Shown: in pieces, positions 34,973-42,890 of the stretch | How the letters are laid out: each line of letters starts with the position of its first letter | Numbering within the stretch: position 1 is the first letter of the stretch | Assembly: GCA_910584965.1 (NCBI GenBank) | Contig: CAJUDZ010000006.1 | Location: 1 to 64,000 of the forward strand | Origin: an uncultured Lachnospiraceae bacterium | Lineage (GTDB): Bacteria > Bacillota > Clostridia > Lachnospirales > Lachnospiraceae | DNA: 64,000 bases | Reading direction: 5' to 3' | Notes under the pieces: model-generated | The model's input: only the letters and a program-made list of their open reading frames with translations | What the model was told of the DNA's origin: nothing | Database searches by the model: none | Translations under genes and position numbers: made by a program

Positions 34973-34977
34973 CTGGG

Positions 34978-35143
34978 GAATATTTCGTTACTGCAGTTGA
35001 TTTCGGTGAATATGATTGTGTATCGGCAGCAGTATGGCAGCGTGAATCCGACGGCGGTAATTGCACCGGCGATTGCGGCGACGTTTTTCGGCACGGCGGC
35101 AGTGTTGTTTTGTAAGGTGATGGATTGGAAGCGGAGAGCGTAA
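34978..35143 (+). pseudogene. spmA 3'-end partial copy B
   Basis: Bases 34978-35130 repeat 30015-30170 of spmA with about ten substitutions and one 3-base deletion. The frame is open through SVNPTAVIAPAIAATF and ends MDWKRRA with a stop at 35141. There is no start, so it is a displaced gene end. The match stops at GATTGGAA, beyond which spmA proper has unrelated sequence while this copy runs into a terminator. The rest of the gap to 35326 is AT-rich with no gene seen. Confidence 0.85.
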
Positions 35144-35161
35144 GAGGGCTCTCCGTTTTTT
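35132..35161 (+). terminator. Terminator of spmA copy B
   Basis: CGGAGAGC (35132-35139) pairs with GCTCTCCG (35148-35155), followed by TTTTTT. The same hairpin recurs at 36728 and, altered, at 38442. Confidence 0.88.
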
Positions 35162-35326
35162 CGTATAGACAAAGTTATTTTGAAAATGTGTAAAAAAGAG
35201 AAAAACTGGTTATGAAAAATTGAAAATAAATAAAAAAGTAGTTTGAAAAAAGTGATTTGTAATTGTACACGGAGGTTAAATGGGGTATTATAGAAATCAT
35301 AAAGATTGCGTAAGAAGGTGATGTAT

Positions 35327-36649
35327 ATGTACAGAGAAGCAATTAAACAGTTAGAATTATGGAAATGTGGAGTCAACAGAAAGCCTCTAATACTGCGAGG
35401 GGCGCGGCAAGTAGGAAAAACATGGATTATGAAAGAGTTTGGTAAGCAATATTATCGGAGCTGTGCCTATATCAGTATGGATGAGAATGAGAGAATGAAA
35501 GAGGTTTTCCGGGAAGCATTTGATATTGACAGAATTATTGAAATGTTGGAAATAGAGGTGGGATTTAAGATCGATCCTGAAGAGACCCTTATTATTTTTG
35601 ATGAGGTGCAGGAAATACCCAGAGCACTAAAGTCTTTAAAGTATTTTCAGGAAAATGCACCTCAGTTTCACATTATAGCGGCAGGTTCTCTTTTGGGAAT
35701 TGCGTTGCATGAAGGGACTTCGTTTCCGGTGGGAAAAGTTGATTTCTGCAATTTGTATCCATTGACATTTCGGGAATTTTTACTGGCATGCGGAGAAGAG
35801 AAGCTTTTAGAAATATTAGACAGGAACGATACGGATATAATGCAGGCATTTAAAACAAAGTATACGGATTACCTCAAATACTATTACTATGTCGGAGGAA
35901 TGCCGGAGGCCGTATCGGAATTTATTACGAATAGAGATCTGAAAAGAGTGAGAGAAATCCAAAACAGGTTATTATATGCCTATGAAAACGACCTGTCCAA
36001 GCATGCTCCAAAGGAAATTGTTACACGGATCAGAATGTTGTGGAATTCTGTTCCGACTCAGTTAGCAAAGGAAAATAAGAAGTTTATTTATGGACTAATC
36101 CGTGAAGGAGCCAGAGCAAGAGAATATGAGGTGGCCATTACATGGCTGATGGATGTGGGATTGGTATATAAGGTTAGCCGGGTGAAAAAACCGGATTTTC
36201 CGCTTAGGGCATATCAGGACTTTTCGGCATTCAAGTTATTTATTATTGATGTTGGTTTGTTGGGCGCTATGTCTCATTTGAACGCAAAAACAATTTTAGA
36301 AGGTAACAGGCTGTTTGAAGAATTTAAAGGGGCCTTGACAGAACAGTATGTTTTGCAGCAGTTAATTGTTGATTCAGAAAATGATATATTCTATTGGTCT
36401 GCGGCAAATGCTACTTCTGAGTTAGATTTTGTGATACAGACGGATGACTGTATTGTTCCACTGGAAGTAAAGGCAGAAGAAAATCTGCAAGCGAAGAGTT
36501 TAAAAGTTTTTATGCAGAAATATGGAGTCAAGTTTGCTGTAAGGACATCAATGTCCGGGTTCAGGGAGCAGGACTGGCTCACAAATTTTCCGCTTTATAA
36601 TATTGGAAATCTAAATCAATATTTGAAAGAGAGATATAATAGCCGCTAA
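35327..36649 (+). CDS. AAA ATPase with DUF4143 domain
   Basis: A 440-residue protein of the AAA_14-DUF4143 family. Walker A is GARQVGKT (25-32), Walker B LIIFDEVQE with Asp92-Glu93, then AAGSLLGIALHEG (sensor 1 region). The DUF4143 part includes YYYVGGMPEAVSEF and a nuclease-like end (ATSELDFVIQTDDCIVPLEVKA). These proteins are widespread in gut bacteria and are suspected to act in defence or toxin-like functions; none is firmly settled. ATG 35327 is chosen as AAGAAGG lies eight bases upstream. It stands alone between two spmA remnants as module 2. Confidence 0.85.
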   Translation: MYREAIKQLELWKCGVNRKPLILRGARQVGKTWIMKEFGKQYYRSCAYISMDENERMKEVFREAFDIDRIIEMLEIEVGFKIDPEETLIIFDEVQEIPRALKSLKYFQENAPQFHIIAAGSLLGIALHEGTSFPVGKVDFCNLYPLTFREFLLACGEEKLLEILDRNDTDIMQAFKTKYTDYLKYYYYVGGMPEAVSEFITNRDLKRVREIQNRLLYAYENDLSKHAPKEIVTRIRMLWNSVPTQLAKENKKFIYGLIREGARAREYEVAITWLMDVGLVYKVSRVKKPDFPLRAYQDFSAFKLFIIDVGLLGAMSHLNAKTILEGNRLFEEFKGALTEQYVLQQLIVDSENDIFYWSAANATSELDFVIQTDDCIVPLEVKAEENLQAKSLKVFMQKYGVKFAVRTSMSGFREQDWLTNFPLYNIGNLNQYLKERYNSR

Positions 36650-36665
36650 ATGAAGGGGCAATATA

Positions 36666-36742
36666 AAATCCGGAATATCTGCCGGAAACAGGCGGCGGTG
36701 GTGTTTTGTAAGGTGATGGATTGGAAGCGGAGAGCGTAAGAG
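36666..36742 (+). pseudogene. spmA 3'-end partial copy C, internally deleted
   Basis: Bases 36666-36698 match spmA 29883-29915 (one change), then jump at a GGCGGCGG repeat to match 30143-30170, and run into the same CGGAGAGC terminator as copy B. About 227 bases of spmA are missing. The remaining gap to 37009 is AT-rich and I see no gene in it. Confidence 0.8.
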
Positions 36743-36758
36743 GGCTCTCTGTTTTTTT
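36728..36758 (+). terminator. Terminator of spmA copy C
   Basis: CGGAGAGC pairs with GCTCTCTG with one changed pair, and seven T residues follow. It is a near-copy of the terminator at 35132. Confidence 0.85.
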
Positions 36759-37009
36759 GTGCCTGAAAACAGAAAATGTCTGTTTGAAATAAAAGATTCC
36801 AGTCTGCTCTGTGCTGTCCATATGCAAAAATATGTTGAAAAGTTTCAGTGTAAAACAGAAATGAATTATTATTTTATAGTTGTTACATGGACTGCGAATT
36901 GGACATTGACGTTATATAATAAATAAACTAGAATGAAATTGAATATTCCATTGCATTCTTGCCATAAAAGCATTGCACAAAATGATTATTACTGTTATGT
37001 ATAGAATGA

Positions 37010-38430
37010 ATGATAAACAATGAGGAGCGTGCAGGCATAGGTATCTACTTAAATCCGGGAAATGAACAGTTTACGGTTTCTATCAACTCTGACTTGTATG
37101 TGGATAAGACGGAACTGATAAAATATACGAATAGCCGTATCGGGAAAGACCGGCCATTGATCTGTTCCAGCAGACCGAGGAGATTTGGAAAAACAATGGC
37201 GGTAACTATGTTGTCAGCATATTACAGTAAAGGATGTCATTCTGAAAAACTGTTTGCAGGACTTAAAATAAGCCGGGATGAATTTTTCAAAGTACATTTA
37301 AATAAGTATAATGTAATCTTTTTGGATATTCAGTGGATGTACGGAAATGCGCTTGAGGAAATGAAAAGAAATTCGTCTGTTAAGGTAGTGGGTTATATTC
37401 AGGAACAGGTGATATCAGAGTTGAGAAAGGAATATCCGGAATGTGTCTTGGACACGGATGTTTCATTGCCCTCCGTATTGGCTAAAATTAATGCTAAGAC
37501 AAAAGAACAGTTTATCATTATGATTGATGAGTGGGACTGCCTGTTCCGGGAGGACAAAAATAATGAGAATCTTCAAAAAGAATATATTAATCTGTTAAGA
37601 GGTTTATTTAAGGGGACTCCATCAGGGGCATTTCTAAAGCTTGCATATATTACGGGGATTTTGCCGATTAAGAAGTACGGCACACAGTCAGCTTTAAATA
37701 ATTTCCGAGAGCATACAATGGTCAGTCCCAGACAGATGGCGGAGTATGTTGGCTTTACAGAGGCAGAAGTTAAGGCTGTTTGTAAAGAGCATGATATGCC
37801 GTTTAAAGAGATGCAAAGATGGTATGATGGATATTATTTTGAAAAGATAGGACATATTTATAGTCCTAATTCCGTAATTGAAGACGTAGACAGCGGGGAA
37901 TTCGGAAATTATTGGTTCGGAACAGAGACGTATGCGTCCCTGATGACATATATTGCAATGGATTTCGACGGACTGAGACAACTGATCGTAGATATGCTGG
38001 GAGGTCAGGGATGCAGTATTGATGTGGAATCATTTCAAAACGATATCACTTCATTTAACTCTGCGGATGATGTAATTACATTGCTGATTCATATGGGATA
38101 TATGGCTTATGACAGTAAAACAAAAAAAGTTTTTATTCCGAATGATGAGGTCAGGAGTGTTTTTCTGCGGGCAATTAGAAATGATGGATGGGAGGAAGTA
38201 ATAAAGGCAGTCAGCGCATCCGAAGCCTTCCTAAACGTACCTCCCTGAATCCGGCATTGGTTCTGGAACTGAAATGGGATAAAACTGCTGAGGGTGCAAT
38301 AAACCAGATTAAAAGTAAAGGATATGTGTCAGCTCTTAAAGAGTATAAGGGAAATATTCTGCTTGTTGGAATTAATTATGAAAAGAAAAATAAGAAGCAT
38401 GTATGCAGAATAGAAAAGTTTGAAATGTAA
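37010..38430 (+). pseudogene. AAA-like / PD-(D/E)XK nuclease family gene, broken
   Basis: The first 412 codons (37010-38248) encode the AAA-ATPase-like part of the DUF1703 family: GIYLNPGNEQFTVSINSDLYVDKT, RPRRFGKT (55-62) and IIMIDEWDCLFRED. A second frame (from about 38230 to 38430) encodes the family's C-terminus, PALVLELKWDKTAEGAINQIK. Between SASEAFL and this, about 60 residues that intact members carry, including the first nuclease Asp, are missing, and the frame shifts. The nuclease is therefore dead. The start is also weak, with ATA where relatives have the initiating Met before GIYLNPG. It is module 3. Confidence 0.82.
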
Positions 38431-38441
38431 TTTAGCTGGGA

Positions 38442-38468
38442 CGGAGAGCATAAGGCTCTCCGTTTGGA
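38442..38468 (+). terminator. Terminator remnant D after module 3
   Basis: CGGAGAGC (38442-38449) pairs with GCTCTCCG (38455-38462), with TTTGGATTTT after it. It matches the spmA-type terminators at 35132 and 36728. TAGCTGGGA just before it (38433) also precedes copy B (34970). Confidence 0.7.
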
Positions 38469-38511
38469 TTTTCAGTATTTTTTTGTTGTCGTGTCATTGT
38501 GTGAGATAATA

Positions 38512-38541
38512 TTGTAAAAAACGCAAAAGCTATGATACAAT
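38512..38541 (+). promoter_or_regulatory. Candidate promoter for binding-protein/kinase pair
   Basis: TTGTAA (38512-38517) and TACAAT (38536-38541) are 18 bases apart, 40 bases before the ATG of the lipoprotein gene. Confidence 0.4.
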
Positions 38542-38580
38542 AACTCAATAAGGCATAAAAATGAGGGGGATTATGCGGTT

Positions 38581-39741
38581 ATGTATCGGAAGACATCTAA
38601 GGATAAGGCAAATGACGGAAAAGGGCGGAATAAAATTTCCGCTTTAATGGTACCTGGGATGATTATGGTAGGGGTATGCGGTTACGGACTGACGGGATGC
38701 GGCGGAAAAGATCAGCTTATGAAAGAAGCCGGCGGGGAAGCGGCTTTATATGATCAGACATATGATGCCGAAGAGGGGGAGGCCGTTTTTATTGAATTTG
38801 ATCATACGTTAGACGAGTATGAACCGGCTAAAAAAGAATATAATTTCTATTTTACTTATAAAACAGTTCATCCCTGGTGGGATGCGGTCGCCATCGGTAT
38901 AGAGGATGCGGCCAAGCAGTATGAAGAGATGGGAGTCACCATTAACTATGAGTATCTGGCGCCGAATGCCGTCTCGGCAAAAGATCAGACAGAGCGGCTT
39001 TTGGATGCTTCTGAGCGCGGTTTTGATGTAATTGGCGTGGATGTGGCAGACGTTAAAGTGATTACGCCCGTAATTAACGACTTAATAGAAGACGGGCAGA
39101 AAGTCATGACTTTTTCGAGCTCCGATGCCGATAAGGAAGACGGCTGCAACAGAATCGCATATGTGGGCAATACGCATAATTACGAAGACGGTGCGGCGCT
39201 GACGGAAGCGATGTGCGAAAAGCTCGCGTATCAGGGGAAGATAGCCGTCTTAGTAGGAACAAGGGAAGCGCCATGCCATGAGGACAGAGCGCTGGGCGTG
39301 CAGGATGTGCTCTCGAAATACCCGGATATGGAAATCGTAGAGATCGAATACGACGAAGACAGCGTAGAAAAGGCATATGAGTATACGAAGGGCTTTTTAC
39401 AGTCACATCAGGACCTTGCAGGAATTGTCTGCTGTAATATGAGCAATCCGGTCGGTGCCGCAAGGGCGGTTCTTGAAGCCGGACGGGAAGGAAAGATTAT
39501 CATCGTCGGAATGGATCACGATCAGGAAGCGCTCCGGTATCTGCGGGACGGCGTTATTTATGCGCTTGGAGTGCAGGACTGCTATTCCATCGGCTTTGAT
39601 ACGGTTCAGGTTGCCGTTAAAATTGCGGACGGCTGTCTTCCAGGAGAGCTTTATCCGGAAAAAACAGAAGAAACAACAACAATTATTTATCAGGACGGCG
39701 CAAAAGGAATGCTGCAGGTGCTGTATGGTGAAATGGATTAA
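38581..39741 (+). CDS. Periplasmic-type sugar-binding lipoprotein
   Basis: A 386-residue type 1 periplasmic-binding-protein (RbsB-like). The N-terminal segment ISALMVPGMIMVGVCGYGLTGC gives a lipoprotein cleavage with Cys40. WWDAVAIGIEDAAKQYEEMGV, AVLVGTREAPCHEDRALGVQDVL and IIIVGMDHDQEALRYLRDGVIYALGVQDCYSIGF are the fold marks. No ABC permease or ATPase is adjacent. Instead it lies 16 bases before a hybrid histidine kinase, so it probably presents a sugar or small ligand to the kinase sensor domain outside the membrane. Confidence 0.85.
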   Translation: MYRKTSKDKANDGKGRNKISALMVPGMIMVGVCGYGLTGCGGKDQLMKEAGGEAALYDQTYDAEEGEAVFIEFDHTLDEYEPAKKEYNFYFTYKTVHPWWDAVAIGIEDAAKQYEEMGVTINYEYLAPNAVSAKDQTERLLDASERGFDVIGVDVADVKVITPVINDLIEDGQKVMTFSSSDADKEDGCNRIAYVGNTHNYEDGAALTEAMCEKLAYQGKIAVLVGTREAPCHEDRALGVQDVLSKYPDMEIVEIEYDEDSVEKAYEYTKGFLQSHQDLAGIVCCNMSNPVGAARAVLEAGREGKIIIVGMDHDQEALRYLRDGVIYALGVQDCYSIGFDTVQVAVKIADGCLPGELYPEKTEETTTIIYQDGAKGMLQVLYGEMD

Positions 39742-39757
39742 GGATGGCGGAACGGAA

Positions 39758-42700
39758 ATGGAACAATCACAAAATAATGGTATAAAGGAAAAAGAGAAGA
39801 AACAGACAATTACCTATGCCGTATCGGGTGGAATTATTATTGCGGCGATCATTCTGATCACAATGGGGTGGGTATCGAACAAAGCGAGAATCAGCACGAA
39901 GCAGGCGGTGAACAGGGTCAGCGAATTTTACCTCGAAGAGTTGGCCGGGAGAAGGGCGCAGGTTGTTTCGGAAGAGCTGAAAAACCACTTTGCATACATA
40001 GAAAATGCGCTTACGGTACTGGAAGAGGATGACTTAAAGTCACAGGAGACGCTTCGCAGATTTCTGGGAAAAGTCAGAGAACTCTATGGAGTGGATAAGT
40101 TCGCGCTGGTAGACGAAAACGGAATCGTATATACGGAACACAGCACGACATCGGGGCTGAGCAGATATAATTTTCTGGCGGAGGAGCTGACGGAGCCTGT
40201 TATCAGTACGACAAACCTTTATGGAGCGAGAAAGCAGGTAGTGCTTGCCGTTCCGGTGGAAAATATTTCTTTTCAGGATTCTCAGATTAAAGTGTGTTTT
40301 ATTCAGATTAATATTGATGAAATGCTCAGTTCTCTGACGTTACAGACAAACAGCAACGAGACCTATTGCAGCCTTTATCATCGTAACGGCGAGGACCTGA
40401 CGAATAATGCTTTTGGGAATCTGAAGAGCGGGACAAATATTCTTGCCGCGCTTCTGGAAGCGGAAATTGACGACGGATTCAGTTATGAACAGATGAGAGA
40501 AGATTTTACAAACGGGAAGTCCGGCGAAATAGCGTTTACTTATCGGGGACTGCCGGAAACGCTTTCTTATATTCCGGTGGAGGGTACGGACTGGATGATG
40601 ACGATTTTGATTCGGGACAATGTCATCAGCGAACAGATCAGTTCTATCAGTTCCGGAATGATGCTGCGCGGAGCGGTTCAGATGATTATTACGGTACTGG
40701 CGATGCTGGTGGTATTCAGCTCCCTGATACGGCAGTCCAAAAAGAATGCCAGAATCCAGTTGGAACAGGAAAAGGCGGACGGCGATAAAATCAGGGCGGC
40801 TTATGCGCAGATTGAAAAGGAACAGGCCGCAATGGACAATATTCATGCCGCGCTGCGTTCCGGACTCTGGAGCATGGAATTTAATGAAAAGGCGGAAATC
40901 GTATCCTGTACATGGTCGGAAATTTTCCGTAAAATGGTGGGATATGAAAACGAGGAAGAGTTTCCGGGCAGACTGGAGTCCTGGTCCGATCTGTTATATG
41001 AAGAAGATAAGGAATGGACGTTAAAGGAATACTGGGATACCGTTAAAGATTATACCGGGGAGAAGAGCTTTAATGTGGAATACAGGCTCTATACAAAGAA
41101 TGCCGGCTGCAGGTGGTTCCATGCGGCCGGAAGGCTGTCCAGACGGGTGGACGGCTCGCCGATTACTTTTGTTGGTCTGTTCGTAGATATTGACGACGAG
41201 AAAAAAATGGAGGCACAGCTGGAGAAGCAAAAGGCTGATCTGGAAGATGCGCTTGCGGCAGCACAGCATGCCAACAGGGCAAAGACGACATTCCTCAACA
41301 ATATGTCTCATGATATCAGAACACCGATGAATGCGATTATCGGATTTACGTCGCTTGCGGCGACGCATATTGACAACAAGGAGCAGGTACAGGATTATCT
41401 GTCAAAGATTACAACATCCAGCAATCATCTCCTTAGTCTCATAAACGATGTTCTCGATATGAGCCGGATTGAAAGCGGGAAAGTGAAGATTGAGGAAAAG
41501 GAAACGTCTCTTCCGGAAATTATGCACGATCTGAAAACGATTGTGCAGGCGGATATTACCGCGAAACAGCTGGAATTTTATATCGATACGGCCGATGTGG
41601 TAAACGAAAATGTTCTGTGCGACAAGCTGAGGCTGAACCAGCTTTTGCTGAATCTGCTGAGCAATGCAATGAAGTTTACAAAACCCGGAGGCATCGTGAG
41701 CGTCCGCATAATACAGAAGGGAAATGCGCCTGACGGATGGGCCGCTTATGAATTTCAGGTAAAAGATACCGGAATCGGCATGAGCAAGGAATTTCAGGAG
41801 CATGTTTTTGAGCCCTTTGAACGGGAACGGACGAGTACGGTCAGCGGAATCCAGGGAACCGGTCTTGGTATGGCGATTACCAAGAATATCGTGGATATGA
41901 TGGGCGGCACCATTTCCGTCAGGAGCGAAGAGGGAAAAGGTTCGACCTTTACCGTATCATTGAAGCTGCGGACCTGTTCCGGTCCGGTAAGGCAGGAAGT
42001 GGTTCCGCAGTTACAGGGCCTCAGGGCGTTGGTAGCGGACGACGATTTCAACACCTGCTCCAGCGTAACGCAGATGCTTTCCATTATCGGTATGCGGCCG
42101 GATTGGACGACTTCCGGGAAAGAGGCGGTGCTGCGCGTCCGGCTCGCAGAAGAGCAGAATGACGGATACGCGGCTTACATCATAGACTGGCTGATGCCGG
42201 ATATGAACGGCATTGAAGTAGTCAGACGTATCCGCTCGATCATCGGAGACGGAAAGCCGATTATCATTCTGACGGCCTATGACTGGTCGGATATTGAGGA
42301 AGAGGCAAGAAAAGCGGGCGTTACGGCCTTTTGTTCCAAGCCGATCTTCCTGTCGGAGCTGCGGGAAATTCTGGAGTCGCCGTTTACGGTTCAAAGCGAA
42401 GTGGACAGCGCCGCGCAAGAGGCAATTTCTTTTGAAGGAAAGAAAATACTGTTAGTCGAAGATAATGAGATCAATCAGGAAATTGCGCTGGAGATTCTCG
42501 GGGAAGTTGGATTTGTAATGGATGTGGCGGATGACGGCGCAGTAGCGGTGGAAAAGATCAGAGAGGCAGAACCCGGACGTTACGATGTGGTTCTGATGGA
42601 TATTCAGATGCCGATCATGAATGGTTATGAAGCGGCCAGACAGATCAGGGCGATGAAAGATTCCGCATACGTGGATATTCCGATTATCGCCATGACGGCC

Positions 42701-42814
42701 AATGCCTTTGATGAAGACAGAAAAGCGGCGTTTGACGCAGGGATGAACGGACATATTGCGAAACCGATTGATACGGAACGATTATTCGAATTGCTGCGGG
42801 AGATCCTGAAATAG
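39758..42814 (+). CDS. Hybrid sensor histidine kinase with two receiver domains
   Basis: A 1018-residue membrane kinase. Segment 1 is at about 19-39 and segment 2 at about 302-324, with a large outside sensor between. A PAS domain follows (LWSMEFNEKAEIVSCTWSEIFRK), then the HisKA box with His518 (NNMSHDIRTPMNA), HATPase motifs (NLLSNAMKFT, DTGIGMS, GTGLGMAI), and two receivers with Asp810 (IIDWLMPDMNG) and Asp948 (LMDIQMPIMNG). There is no Hpt or output domain, so a separate partner must carry the phosphate on. ATG 39758 is chosen over longer in-frame starts inside the lipoprotein gene. Confidence 0.9.
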   Translation: MEQSQNNGIKEKEKKQTITYAVSGGIIIAAIILITMGWVSNKARISTKQAVNRVSEFYLEELAGRRAQVVSEELKNHFAYIENALTVLEEDDLKSQETLRRFLGKVRELYGVDKFALVDENGIVYTEHSTTSGLSRYNFLAEELTEPVISTTNLYGARKQVVLAVPVENISFQDSQIKVCFIQINIDEMLSSLTLQTNSNETYCSLYHRNGEDLTNNAFGNLKSGTNILAALLEAEIDDGFSYEQMREDFTNGKSGEIAFTYRGLPETLSYIPVEGTDWMMTILIRDNVISEQISSISSGMMLRGAVQMIITVLAMLVVFSSLIRQSKKNARIQLEQEKADGDKIRAAYAQIEKEQAAMDNIHAALRSGLWSMEFNEKAEIVSCTWSEIFRKMVGYENEEEFPGRLESWSDLLYEEDKEWTLKEYWDTVKDYTGEKSFNVEYRLYTKNAGCRWFHAAGRLSRRVDGSPITFVGLFVDIDDEKKMEAQLEKQKADLEDALAAAQHANRAKTTFLNNMSHDIRTPMNAIIGFTSLAATHIDNKEQVQDYLSKITTSSNHLLSLINDVLDMSRIESGKVKIEEKETSLPEIMHDLKTIVQADITAKQLEFYIDTADVVNENVLCDKLRLNQLLLNLLSNAMKFTKPGGIVSVRIIQKGNAPDGWAAYEFQVKDTGIGMSKEFQEHVFEPFERERTSTVSGIQGTGLGMAITKNIVDMMGGTISVRSEEGKGSTFTVSLKLRTCSGPVRQEVVPQLQGLRALVADDDFNTCSSVTQMLSIIGMRPDWTTSGKEAVLRVRLAEEQNDGYAAYIIDWLMPDMNGIEVVRRIRSIIGDGKPIIILTAYDWSDIEEEARKAGVTAFCSKPIFLSELREILESPFTVQSEVDSAAQEAISFEGKKILLVEDNEINQEIALEILGEVGFVMDVADDGAVAVEKIREAEPGRYDVVLMDIQMPIMNGYEAARQIRAMKDSAYVDIPIIAMTANAFDEDRKAAFDAGMNGHIAKPIDTERLFELLREILK

Positions 42815-42890
42815 TTTCCGGGTTCCGCCGGCTGTAAACGATCATACAAATTCCCGGCAAAAGACCGGGCGGAAAGGAGAACGATACGAA

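Noticed and set aside
35306..35326. TTG start for the AAA-DUF4143 protein
   Set aside because: ATG 35327 is correctly spaced from AAGAAGG and gives the usual family beginning; the TTG lies upstream of that site.
39455..39757. A longer kinase frame reaching back into the lipoprotein gene
   Set aside because: The extra 101 residues have no likeness to a kinase and overlap a clear coding frame; ATG 39758 with the membrane helix directly after it is better.
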